Shown here: one piece after another, positions 1 to 6,900 of the stretch
Layout: the number at the start of each line of letters is the position of its first letter
How positions within the stretch are numbered: position 1 is the stretch's first letter
Source: Candidatus Zhuqueibacterota bacterium
GTDB lineage: Bacteria; BS750m-G25
Length of the DNA: 9,907 bases
Direction: 5' to 3'
NCBI GenBank assembly: GCA_016783505.1
Contig: JADHWK010000069.1
Location: 1-9,907, forward strand
Notes under the pieces: generated by a model
Told to the model about the DNA's origin: nothing
Databases searched by the model: none
What the model saw: the letters and a program-made list of their open reading frames with translations, nothing else
Translations under genes and position numbers: made by a program

Positions 1-1
1 A

Positions 2-382
2 ATGAATTCAACCAAGGTGACTGGGGATAGGGGGGAGGAATTAGCGGTTGAGTTTTTGAAGAAAAAGGGGTATCTGGTCAAGTCTAGGAATTATCGGGCC
101 GGGCGGCTGGGGGAGATTGACATCGTTGCCGAGAAGGAGAACACCCTGGTCTTTGTGGAGGTCAAGACCCAGAGAAGGGGGGGGTTCGGCTCCCCCGAAG
201 GGTGGGTAAACAAAAGAAAGCAAAAAAGATTGGGCAATGTAGCCCTGCACTATTTGCAGGAAAATGAAATTGAGGGCATGGACTGCCGCTTCGACGTGAT
301 TACCCTGAATATGTCCCCTCGCAAACCTGTCATCCATCATATTGAAAATGCTTTTTGTTTAGAATCTGAAGATTTCTCTTGA
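2..382 (+). CDS. yraN: YraN/UPF0102 family protein, putative PD-(D/E)XK-type nuclease
   Basis: A 126-residue protein, the usual length for this family (about 115-130). The N-terminus 'GDRGEELAVEFLKKKGY' (residues 8-24) is the family's opening helix. 'GEID' (37-40) followed by 'VFVEVK' (50-55) gives the acidic residue and E-x-K (D40, E53, K55) of an endonuclease-like core, and 'RFDVI' plus the closing 'HHIENAF' are further family hallmarks. The family is conserved across bacteria; its fold resembles Holliday-junction resolvases and restriction endonucleases, but its cellular role is poorly defined. The ATG is the second base of the window, so its ribosome binding site is not visible. The start is nevertheless credible because homologues begin just before this helix. 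Family assignment is secure; nuclease activity is inference. It is followed by 215 bp of non-coding DNA, so it probably ends a transcription unit that lies mostly to the left. Confidence 0.93.
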   Translation: MNSTKVTGDRGEELAVEFLKKKGYLVKSRNYRAGRLGEIDIVAEKENTLVFVEVKTQRRGGFGSPEGWVNKRKQKRLGNVALHYLQENEIEGMDCRFDVITLNMSPRKPVIHHIENAFCLESEDFS

Positions 383-433
383 TTTTTCATAAATTTAATG
401 CGAAATTTAATAATAGAAAAAAATCACAGTTCA

Positions 434-581
434 GCCACTAAGGCACCAAGACACAAAGGAGAAAAATGAGTTTTAAATCCATTTTACAAAGCGAAGAATC
501 CATAGCAAAAAGATATTTAACATGCTGCTCATTAAAAATGGAAAGATTTATTTTATCTTGGTGACTTAGTGTCTTTGTGGC
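434..581. repeat. 148-bp element with inverted ends made of CACNAAGN octamers
   Basis: The left arm (434-458) reads GC followed by three octamers of the form CACNAAGN, the last ending one base short. The right arm (557-581), read on the minus strand, has the same form. Aligned end to end without gaps, the two 25-base arms agree at 20 positions. All five mismatches fall on the two degenerate positions (N) of the octamer, so the pattern is conserved and not just a chance low-complexity match. The roughly 98 bp between the arms holds no recognisable gene; a 32-codon reading frame (466-564) has an AAAGGAG-like sequence before its ATG but no recognisable product. The structure resembles a small non-autonomous mobile or palindromic repeat, but no target-site duplication was identified. 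It ends 3 bp before the ribosome binding site of the beta-helix gene, so it must lie within that gene's leader or promoter region. Confidence 0.7.
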
Positions 582-584
582 TAA

Positions 585-590
585 AAGGAG
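585..590 (+). promoter_or_regulatory. Ribosome binding site (AAGGAG) fixing the beta-helix gene start
   Basis: AAGGAG sits 7 bases before the ATG at 598 and is the strongest Shine-Dalgarno match in the region. It rules out the in-frame GTG at 577, which lies upstream of it and inside the right arm of the inverted repeat. The ATG at 601 is also in frame and one codon away; it would change the protein only by one methionine. Confidence 0.8.
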
Positions 591-597
591 ACACAAA

Positions 598-2709
598 ATG
601 ATGAAATCAATTTTTAGCATTGCTAGCGTTCTGCTATTTTGTGGAACAACCTTTGCTGAGATCATTCATGTTCCTGGTGATCAGCCGACTATCCAGGCGG
701 GGATTGATGTTGCGGTAAATGGAGATACTGTCTTGGTAGATACGGGTCGGTATGTGGAAAACATTAACTACAACGGTAAGAACATTGTGGTTGGGTCACT
801 ATTTCTTACAACAGATGATACATCCTATATCACCCAGACGGTGATTGACGGCAACCAGAATGGTAGTGTGGCGACTTTTATAAATGGTGAAGATTCTAGT
901 GCAATATTGACTGGTTTTACTATCACGAATGGGCTGGGTGAAAGTTCTTGGCCTTACAGTGGTGGTGGTATTACTTGTAGAAATAATTCCCGCCCCACGT
1001 TGTCCGACGTAATTATTAGTGAGAATTCCGCTGAAAGTCGTGGTGGTGGTATGTATTGCTCTGATGATTCCAACCCTACATTGACCAATGTGACCATCAG
1101 CGGGAATTTTTCTGCATATAATGGCGGTGGGATTTACTTCGATTTCAATTCCAGCGTAACTTTTGACTCTGTCAATCGTTGTAATATTTTTTTGAACAAT
1201 GCTGGTGGCATAGGATATGACCTTTATGCTGGCTACAATGTTCCCACTATCAATGTAGTAGTGGATACATTCACTGTAATGAACCCAATGGACTGTCACG
1301 CCCATCCAATTAACAACTTCACCTTTGATATTTTAAATGCTATAATAGAGCAGGTAGAGGCTGATTTGTATGTCAACCCTAACGGCGATAATAACAACAC
1401 CGGTCTTTCGCCGGATGAGCCCTTACAAACCATTACTTTTGCGATCACAAAAACCTATGCGGATAGTTTTCATCCCCATACCATTTATCTTGCTGAGGGA
1501 ACCTATAGTCCATCAACCAATGGGGAGAGTTATCCTTTGAACTGTATAAGCTATATTTCTATATCCGGTACTTCTGAAGAAACAACCATTTTAGATGCAG
1601 AAGGTGAAAGTAGGGTCATAAATTGTTATTATGGCAACAATTTTAATATTGAAAAAATGATGGTCCAGAATGGGGTAACTTCTTCAAATGGTGGCGGTAT
1701 TTACTGTTATTATTCCAGCCCGATTCTGCAGAATGTTACCATCAGCGGGAATTTTGCTTGGCATTACGGTGGCGGGATTTACTGTTGGAATTCCAGCGCG
1801 ATCTTGTCCAATGTGACCATTAGTGGAAATCATGCTTTTTTTAACGATGGTGGAGGTATTTACTGCTATGGTGGCAGCCCAACCTTTGTCAATGTGACCA
1901 TTAGCGGAAATTGGGGTGGTGGACCGATCCCCCGTGGCGGCGGGATTGCGTTGGCACATTCCAGTCCCATATTGACCAATGTGACCATTAGCGGAAATTA
2001 TGCTTCACATGGTAGCAATATTTTTCTATTTGGTTCCTGCCCTATTTTGGTGAATACCATTCTCTGGAATGATTACTCATCAGGTATCTATTTCAGCCAC
2101 CATCCGGATGGCTTTTCTATCATAACCATTTCTTACTCAAATGTGCGGGGTGGTTATGATGGTATTATAAGCAATGATTACGGCATCGTGAATTGGCTGG
2201 AAGGCAATATCAATGCTGATCCGCTGTTTGTCGGTGGGGACCCATTTGATTACCATCTTACAGAAAATTCACCTTGCATTGATGCTGGAACAGCGTTCTT
2301 CATCTGGAATGATGATACATTAATAAATCTTCCAGACACCGTCTATTATGGAAATGCGCCAGATATGGGGGCTTATGAATCCGAGTTTGAGGGGATAGTA
2401 GATATTAGTTCAGAAATACCAAAAACGTTTACCTTTTCCCAGAATTATCCCAATCCGTTTAACCCAACCACCACCTTTCGGTTCGGACTTCCCAGACAGG
2501 CTTATGTAACCTTGAAGGTTTACAATCTCCTCGGTCAAGAAGTAGTGACTTTAGTTGATGAACGCAAATTAGCCGGTTACCATCAAGTAAAGTGGGATGT
2601 CCCGCAAAGCGGGATTGGTTCAGGGATATATTTCTACCGTATAGAAGCCCACTCCAGCGGGAAGGCTGGGAAGTTTGTGAAGGTGAGAAAGTGTTTATTG
2701 GTGAAATAG
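598..2709 (+). CDS. Secreted right-handed beta-helix protein with type IX secretion C-terminal sorting domain
   Basis: A 703-residue exported protein. Residues 1-21 form a signal peptide ('MMKSIFSIASVLLFCG...FAE'). Next comes 'IHVPGDQPTIQAGIDVA..GDTVLV..GRYVENI', the typical entry strand of a pectate-lyase-like parallel beta-helix. Rungs rich in 'GGGIYC...S.P.L.NVTISGN' follow. NVTISGN occurs five times (near residues 164, 379, 405, 432 and 461), with 26-29 residue spacing among the last four. A middle segment, 'LYVNPNGDNNNTG..PDEPLQTI', matches the DUF1565 pattern, as if a second helix module starts there. From about residue 610 a T9SS type A sorting domain is clear: 'NYPNPFNPTT' (616-625), 'VYNLLGQEVVTL', 'AGYHQVKWD', 'SGIYFYRI' and a basic final strand. 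No catalytic residues for a polysaccharide lyase could be identified, so enzyme versus adhesin or structural protein is open. Flanking intergenic regions suggest it is transcribed alone. AT-richer than the carboxylase gene. Confidence 0.92.
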   Translation: MMKSIFSIASVLLFCGTTFAEIIHVPGDQPTIQAGIDVAVNGDTVLVDTGRYVENINYNGKNIVVGSLFLTTDDTSYITQTVIDGNQNGSVATFINGEDSSAILTGFTITNGLGESSWPYSGGGITCRNNSRPTLSDVIISENSAESRGGGMYCSDDSNPTLTNVTISGNFSAYNGGGIYFDFNSSVTFDSVNRCNIFLNNAGGIGYDLYAGYNVPTINVVVDTFTVMNPMDCHAHPINNFTFDILNAIIEQVEADLYVNPNGDNNNTGLSPDEPLQTITFAITKTYADSFHPHTIYLAEGTYSPSTNGESYPLNCISYISISGTSEETTILDAEGESRVINCYYGNNFNIEKMMVQNGVTSSNGGGIYCYYSSPILQNVTISGNFAWHYGGGIYCWNSSAILSNVTISGNHAFFNDGGGIYCYGGSPTFVNVTISGNWGGGPIPRGGGIALAHSSPILTNVTISGNYASHGSNIFLFGSCPILVNTILWNDYSSGIYFSHHPDGFSIITISYSNVRGGYDGIISNDYGIVNWLEGNINADPLFVGGDPFDYHLTENSPCIDAGTAFFIWNDDTLINLPDTVYYGNAPDMGAYESEFEGIVDISSEIPKTFTFSQNYPNPFNPTTTFRFGLPRQAYVTLKVYNLLGQEVVTLVDERKLAGYHQVKWDVPQSGIGSGIYFYRIEAHSSGKAGKFVKVRKCLLVK
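1732..1998 (+). repeat. Near-identical in-frame repeats encoding NVTISGN rungs
   Basis: Four 21-base copies of the pattern AAT-GTK-ACC-ATY-AGY-GGN-AAT lie at 1732-1752, 1810-1830, 1891-1911 and 1978-1998, spaced 78, 81 and 87 bases apart; a fifth, more distant copy is at 1087-1107. All are in the reading frame and each marks one turn of the beta-helix. The DNA is more alike than the protein requires, since the same codons recur for several residues. This suggests recent duplication or gene conversion among rungs. Between copies the sequence diverges freely except for 'GGGIYC'-type glycine runs. Confidence 0.8.
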
Positions 2710-2783
2710 AGAAATATTCTGAATTGCAGATAAAAGCATCGAATTATTAATGGCCTCACTGCAGAAAAATCAAAAAGTGATCC

Positions 2784-2803
2784 AATCCCGATGTTTCGGG
2801 ATT
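2784..2803. terminator. Hairpin after the beta-helix gene, possible terminator; shares its core with a repeat at 4538-4553
   Basis: AATCCCGA and TCGGGATT form a perfect 8-bp stem around a 4-base loop (TGTT), 74 bases after the stop codon of the beta-helix gene. Only four T residues overlap its right edge, so it is a weak intrinsic terminator at best. Its 16-base core (2786-2801) is 15/16 identical to a palindrome on the other side of the carboxylase gene, so it may instead be a dispersed repeat. Confidence 0.45.
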
Positions 2804-2846
2804 TTGTGTAACATATCTTTACTTTGAAATTACAAAGCATTAACAA

Positions 2847-2867
2847 GACACCGTTGCAAACGGTGTC
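2847..2867. promoter_or_regulatory. Strong hairpin upstream of the carboxylase gene
   Basis: GACACCGTT and AACGGTGTC pair perfectly over 9 bp around a 3-base loop (GCA). No T-run follows, so it does not look like an intrinsic terminator. It lies 57 bases before the carboxylase ATG and could be part of the 5' leader, a protein binding site (it is a near-perfect dyad), or a transcript-stabilising structure. The rest of the interval 2710-2924 holds no reading frame I would call a gene. Function unassigned. Confidence 0.5.
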
Positions 2868-2924
2868 GGATCTCAGAATACAGTAAAATTTTTGCAATAG
2901 CCCCATAAATAGGTGAATAGAGCA

Positions 2925-4466
2925 ATGGATAAAATTGAACAACTGCGAGAATTACGGGAAAAGGCCCGGATGGGGGGAGGGAAGGAGCGGATTGAAAAAC
3001 AGCACGCCAAGGGCAAATTGACGGCTCGGGAGAGGCTGGATCTGCTTCTGGACGAGGGGAGCTTTGAAGAGGTGGACATGTTCGTCGCCCATCGGTGCAC
3101 CGATTTTGGACTGGAAAAACAGAAGATTATGGGCGATGGGGTGGTCACCGGCCACGGACGCATTGACGGTAGGCTGGTCTATGTGTTCTCCCAGGATTTT
3201 ACCGTCTTCGGGGGATCGCTGTCTGAGGCCCACGGTGAAAAGATCTGTAAGATCATGGACATGGCCATGAAGATGGGAGCCCCGGTGATCGGGCTCAACG
3301 ATTCGGGCGGCGCCAGGGTGCAGGAAGGGGTGGTTAGCCTGGGGGCCTACGCCAATATCTTCCTGCGCAATACCTTGGCTTCGGGGGTGATACCCCAGAT
3401 CTCAGCCATCATGGGCCCCTGCGCCGGGGGAGCGGTGTATTCTCCCGCTATTACCGACTTCATCTTTATGGTGAAAAAGACCAGCTATATGTTCGTCACC
3501 GGCCCCAAAGTCGTCAAAACGGTGACCCATGAAGATGTCAGCTCTGAGGGGCTGGGTGGGTCCGAGGCCCACGGCGTCAAATCTGGGGTGTCCCACTTTA
3601 GTTGCGAAAACGAGCCCCACACCCTGGAAAAGATCAGAAAGCTGATCGGTTTTATCCCCCAGAACAACCTGGAAGAACCCCCGATCCTGCCCTGTGAAGA
3701 TGACAAAAACCGCCAAGACGAGAAATTGCTGACCATCGTCCCCTACAGCCCCACTAAACCCTATGACATGAAGGAGATTATCACTAAGGTAGTGGATAAC
3801 GAGGATTTTTTTGAGGTGCACGAACACTTTGCCCCCAACATCGTGGTCGGGTTTGCCCGCCTGAACGGCAGGTCGGTGGGCATCATCGCCAATCAGCCCG
3901 CTGTTTTGGCCGGGTGTCTGGACATCAATTCGTCCAAGAAGGGAGCCCGCTTCATCCGTTTCTGTGACGCCTTCAACATCCCCATTATTACCTTTGAGGA
4001 TGTTCCCGGGTTTCTGCCGGGCACCGATCAGGAGTGGGGGGGGATCATTACCAGTGGGGCCAAACTCCTGTATGCTTATTGCGAGGCTACCGTGCCCAAA
4101 CTGACGGTGATCACCCGCAAGGCCTACGGGGGGGCCTACGACGTCATGAACTCCAAACACATCCGGGGGGACGTGAACTTAGCCTGGCCCACCGCCGAGA
4201 TCGCCGTAATGGGTCCCAAGGGAGCCGTGGAGATCGTATTTCAGAAAGAGATTCAGAAGGCTGCCGATCCCGAGGCATTGGAAGAACAGAAAATTATCGA
4301 ATACACGGAGAAGTTTGCCAACCCATACGTAGCCGCCGCCCGGGGCTACATTGACGACGTCATCGAGCCACACCAGACCCGGCCCAGGCTGATCAGAGCC
4401 CTGGAGATGCTCCAGACCAAGGTGGATTTGAACCCGAAGAAGAAACATGGGAATATTCCACTTTAA
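2925..4466 (+). CDS. mmdA/pccB: Acyl-CoA carboxylase carboxyltransferase (beta) subunit, propionyl-CoA carboxylase / methylmalonyl-CoA decarboxylase type
   Basis: A 513-residue protein, standard length for the family. It moves a carboxyl group between carboxybiotin and an acyl-CoA. The N-terminal carboxyltransferase half carries '[17 protein letters not shown]', '[14 protein letters not shown]', '[13 protein letters not shown]' and '[16 protein letters not shown]' (from residue 164), glycine-rich loops expected to form the acyl-CoA oxyanion site. The C-terminal half carries '[24 protein letters not shown]', '[10 protein letters not shown]' (399-408), '[18 protein letters not shown]' and the classic end 'KKHGNIPL'. 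In Streptomyces enzymes an Asp in the 'GGAYDVM' segment favours acetyl/propionyl-CoA over longer acyl-CoAs; the equivalent here would be D406. Start: ATG 2925, with AGGTG 9 bases upstream; an in-frame GTG at 2913 lies within that site and is less likely. No biotin carboxylase, biotin carrier or membrane decarboxylase subunit lies beside it, so carboxylase and sodium-pump decarboxylase cannot be told apart from context. Clearly GC-richer than its neighbours. Confidence 0.95.
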   Translation: MDKIEQLRELREKARMGGGKERIEKQHAKGKLTARERLDLLLDEGSFEEVDMFVAHRCTDFGLEKQKIMGDGVVTGHGRIDGRLVYVFSQDFTVFGGSLSEAHGEKICKIMDMAMKMGAPVIGLNDSGGARVQEGVVSLGAYANIFLRNTLASGVIPQISAIMGPCAGGAVYSPAITDFIFMVKKTSYMFVTGPKVVKTVTHEDVSSEGLGGSEAHGVKSGVSHFSCENEPHTLEKIRKLIGFIPQNNLEEPPILPCEDDKNRQDEKLLTIVPYSPTKPYDMKEIITKVVDNEDFFEVHEHFAPNIVVGFARLNGRSVGIIANQPAVLAGCLDINSSKKGARFIRFCDAFNIPIITFEDVPGFLPGTDQEWGGIITSGAKLLYAYCEATVPKLTVITRKAYGGAYDVMNSKHIRGDVNLAWPTAEIAVMGPKGAVEIVFQKEIQKAADPEALEEQKIIEYTEKFANPYVAAARGYIDDVIEPHQTRPRLIRALEMLQTKVDLNPKKKHGNIPL

Positions 4467-4526
4467 TCGAATTTAGCTCTTAGCCTTACTGGATGTCTCG
4501 GAATTTCTAAAACTTAGTGGTAATCC

Positions 4527-4600
4527 TGTCATTCCCGTCCCGAAGTTTCGGGACTAATTCGACTGAATGGATTCTTGCTTTAAAGACCGCAGGAATGACA
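4527..4600. repeat. Palindromic intergenic repeat element bounded by TGTCATTCC / GGAATGACA
   Basis: TGTCATTCC (4527-4535) and its exact inverse GGAATGACA (4592-4600) bound a 74-bp element. Just inside the left end is a second dyad, GTCCCGAA / TTCGGGAC (4537-4554), with a 2-base centre. The 16-base core of this dyad (4538-4553) matches the hairpin at 2786-2801 in 15 of 16 positions. Ends of the form TGTCATTCC are familiar from REP/MITE-like intergenic repeats in many genomes, but I cannot count copies here. Nothing else gene-like is seen in 4467-4730. The element starts 60 bases after the carboxylase stop and could also serve as its transcript end. Confidence 0.65.
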
Positions 4601-4730
4601 ACGGGTTAACTGTTACAAATGTTGAAATACTGATCCAAGACCTGTAGGGGAATATTGGAAGACTTGAAAATTGAGCTCCATCCATTCATCCTTACATTAT
4701 TTCAATTTTTTAGTGATTCTGGGAGTTAAA

Positions 4731-5333
4731 ATGCGCACCTTCAATAAATTCTTTGTTGCGATTAGTAGTTGCTTCCTGATCTATCATCTTAGCGGGTTGG
4801 TTTACGCTCAGGAGACGGATACTACAGATTTATATCTGAATATACACAAAAAGTGGGGATCAAGAATTAATGAGGTGAAGGAAATTTTAAAAGATGAGAT
4901 CATTGAAGAAGGACAGATCACCAGCTTGATCGAATACGGTAAAATTGCCATAGACCCTGACCATCGGATTTACCAGATAAAGGCAAAGAGAACTGATGAT
5001 CCTTTCAATACCATTCTCTACCAATATACCTTTCTGGACGACCAATTGTTCAAACTGGAGATTTACCCAAAGACCAAAAGACTGCCTTATGATAGGCTGC
5101 TTAGGGCGGTTTTTCAGGAATTTGGACCCTATGAGGAAAAATGGGTATGGCAGCCCCGTTCCAAAAATACCGGGGTGAAAACGTTGACATGGGAGAAAGA
5201 ATACACGAAAATTACCTTCAAATGCTATTTTGCTGACTTATGGGGAAAGGGTAAATATCGCTACAGTGATTTTAGTATAACCTATGTAAATAAGACTATT
5301 GAGGAATTTATTAAGGATTTCAATAGAAATTGA
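4731..5333 (+). CDS. Small exported protein of unknown function
   Basis: A 200-residue protein I do not recognise. Residues 1-26 look like a signal peptide: 'MRTFNK', then a hydrophobic stretch, then 'GLVYAQ' with probable cleavage after the Ala; there is no lipobox Cys at the cleavage point. The mature part opens with 'KWGSRINEVKEIL', reminiscent of the 'WG.s..eV' helix seen in several small periplasmic proteins. It continues with 'LYQYTFLDDQLFKLEI', an antiparallel-strand pattern, then 'FGPYEEKWVW' and 'KTLTWEKEYTKITFKCYF'. Together this hints at a compact alpha/beta periplasmic domain; that is inference. The start is ATG 4731 with GGGAG 5 bases upstream; the longer frame opening with TTG at 4671 lacks a ribosome binding site and would bury the signal peptide. 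It ends 24 bases before the flippase gene and is probably co-transcribed with it. AT-rich. Confidence 0.72.
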   Translation: MRTFNKFFVAISSCFLIYHLSGLVYAQETDTTDLYLNIHKKWGSRINEVKEILKDEIIEEGQITSLIEYGKIAIDPDHRIYQIKAKRTDDPFNTILYQYTFLDDQLFKLEIYPKTKRLPYDRLLRAVFQEFGPYEEKWVWQPRSKNTGVKTLTWEKEYTKITFKCYFADLWGKGKYRYSDFSITYVNKTIEEFIKDFNRN

Positions 5334-5357
5334 TCCATTAAATGAAAGTGATTTAAG

Positions 5358-6896
5358 TTGCAAGATCAGTTGGGGACAGGTCATCTGCAGGAAGAACCGA
5401 TCCATTTAGCCCAGAAGACAACCTTTGTGGGAATCGGGAGACTGGCCAATTCCTTAGCCAGACTGGCGGTTAACATCATCCTCGCCCGGGCGCTGTTGTC
5501 CAAGGAATTATTCGGTCAGTATCAGCAAGTGTGGCTTTATTTTAATACCTTCTTTCCCATCTTCATCTTCGGCATCCCGGCCACCGTCTATTACTTTTTC
5601 CCGAGGCTGAAGGAGGAGGAAAAGAGCCCTTTTGTCAATCAGACAATCTTTATTTTATTTGTATTTGGCCTGATCTTTGGGTTGGGTCTTAAGGGGTTTT
5701 CACCTTTAGTAGCTGAAAGATTTCAGAACCCAGATCTGGTTTGCTATTACCGGAGCTTTGCGGTTTACGCCTTTGCTATGGTGGCGGGGGCGTTTTTCGA
5801 TTCGGTGTTCATCGTTCTCAATAAGCACCGCATTTATTCGGTTATTGTCGTGGTAGAAGCCCTGTTCTTTCTGGGATTGGTTACTATCCCCTTATGGCTG
5901 GGCGCGCCCTTAGACCTGGTCTTTCTGCTGGTGACCCTGCTGGCCCTGACCAAGCTGGCCTTTGTCTTAAGCCATCTGCATTTTTCTCCAAATGGTATTA
6001 AGATTAAAATTAAACTTCCCCAATGGAATTTCCTTAAAAGGCAACTTCGATATGCTTATCCTATTGGACTGAGCACGGCGGTGGCCATCGTCTCGCTCTA
6101 CATAGACAAAAACGTGGTGGCCGCCTTTTTTGATACGGCTACCTATGCCGTCTATTCCATCGGGGCCATGGAAATTCCCTTTGTGGGGGTTATCTTAGCC
6201 TCCATCACCGCTGTTTTGATGCCCGAGGTGAGCCGATTGCATCATACCGGTGCAGTGGCGAGGGTGGCGGCGCTCTGGAAGGGGGTCATTTCAAGGACCT
6301 CGCTTTTGATTTTCCCCCTGTTTTTCTTCTTATTTGTCTTTGCCGATCGGATCATTGTCCTGGTATTTTCGGAAAGATATGCAGCGGCGGCGTTGCCCTT
6401 TCGGATCTATCTTTTTTTGCTGCCCCTGCGGATAACGACCTATGGGAATATCCTGGTGGCCCTGGGAAAACCCCAGGTTGTCTTTCGGACCTGTCTTTTA
6501 AGTATGATATTGAACCTCATTCTGAGCATTTTCCTGGTTAAAACCCTGCTCGATTCAGGCTATGAAAAAGCCTATGTAGGGGCAGCGATTTCAACAGTGG
6601 TGGTGACTTTTATTCAAATCTCTATTTATCTTACGGTTATTACCCGGACGATAAAGGTTGGTCTCAAGGGGGTATTTCCGTTTTTAGAAATGGGAAAAAT
6701 CGCCGCTGTTTCATTACTAAGCGTGTTAATCTGTACGGTTGCCCTATTGGTTTTTTCCAATAACCTAACAATTTTGATCGCTGCCTTTCTCCTTTTCAGT
6801 GGGACATTCCTTTTTAGCATAGACAGGTTTAGAATCAGCGGTTTTGTGCTCAAAGACTGGAGAAAATTTCTGGGATTTGGGGAAAGAAAGGTGTAG
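5358..6896 (+). CDS. Polysaccharide/lipid flippase of the MOP superfamily (Wzx/MviN-like)
   Basis: A 512-residue, strongly hydrophobic polytopic inner-membrane protein, the usual length for Wzx/O-antigen flippases. The first membrane region 'TTFVGIGRLANSLARLAVNI' followed by 'LLSKELFGQYQQVWLYFNTF' and 'GIPATVYYFFPRL' is typical of the polysaccharide biosynthesis protein family: an N-terminal helix, the 'LG.y' type turn, then an alternating series of roughly 12-14 membrane segments. 'YAYPIGLSTAVAIVSLYIDKNVVAAFFD...YAVYSIG' marks the second repeat half. Such proteins move undecaprenyl-linked sugar chains from the cytoplasmic to the periplasmic face. The substrate cannot be read from sequence. 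The start is uncertain: TTG 5358 is the first possible start after an in-frame TGA at 5349, with only a weak AAAGTG upstream; a second TTG (5370) and a GTG (5427) are alternatives. No glycosyltransferase genes are adjacent, which is unusual for a Wzx. The C25 protease gene follows after 4 bases. Confidence 0.85.
   Translation: MQDQLGTGHLQEEPIHLAQKTTFVGIGRLANSLARLAVNIILARALLSKELFGQYQQVWLYFNTFFPIFIFGIPATVYYFFPRLKEEEKSPFVNQTIFILFVFGLIFGLGLKGFSPLVAERFQNPDLVCYYRSFAVYAFAMVAGAFFDSVFIVLNKHRIYSVIVVVEALFFLGLVTIPLWLGAPLDLVFLLVTLLALTKLAFVLSHLHFSPNGIKIKIKLPQWNFLKRQLRYAYPIGLSTAVAIVSLYIDKNVVAAFFDTATYAVYSIGAMEIPFVGVILASITAVLMPEVSRLHHTGAVARVAALWKGVISRTSLLIFPLFFFLFVFADRIIVLVFSERYAAAALPFRIYLFLLPLRITTYGNILVALGKPQVVFRTCLLSMILNLILSIFLVKTLLDSGYEKAYVGAAISTVVVTFIQISIYLTVITRTIKVGLKGVFPFLEMGKIAAVSLLSVLICTVALLVFSNNLTILIAAFLLFSGTFLFSIDRFRISGFVLKDWRKFLGFGERKV
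6887..6893 (+). promoter_or_regulatory. Ribosome binding site of the C25 peptidase inside the flippase 3' end
   Basis: AAAGGTG lies within the last codons of the flippase, directly before its TAG stop (6894-6896), and 7 bases before the ATG at 6901. Translation of the protease is therefore probably coupled to that of the flippase. Confidence 0.7.
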
Positions 6897-6900
6897 ACAA

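Noticed and set aside
390-409. AT-only hairpin TAAATTT...AAATTTA after the yraN gene
   Set aside because: The stem is only A/T pairs in an AT-rich stretch; this is expected by chance and is not a convincing terminator or promoter.
577-597. Longer start (GTG 577) for the beta-helix gene
   Set aside because: It would put 'MAKRRHK' before the signal peptide, it precedes the only good ribosome binding site (585-590), and it lies inside the inverted-repeat arm.
1732-1998. Regularly spaced repeats considered as a CRISPR-like array
   Set aside because: The repeats are in frame inside a beta-helix coding region, spaced by multiples of three (78, 81, 87), and encode the structural NVTISGN rung; spacers are coding and no cas genes are present.
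2822-2837. Small CTTTG/CAAAG dyad upstream of the carboxylase
   Set aside because: Only 5 bp of stem in AT-rich DNA; too weak to separate from chance.
3402-4160. A 252-codon open frame on the minus strand
   Set aside because: It is a shadow of the carboxylase gene, favoured by its GC-rich codons; the plus-strand product is a full-length, well-known family member.
4671-4730. Longer start (TTG 4671) for the small exported protein
   Set aside because: No ribosome binding site, and it would add 20 residues ahead of a well-formed signal peptide that starts at ATG 4731 with GGGAG before it.
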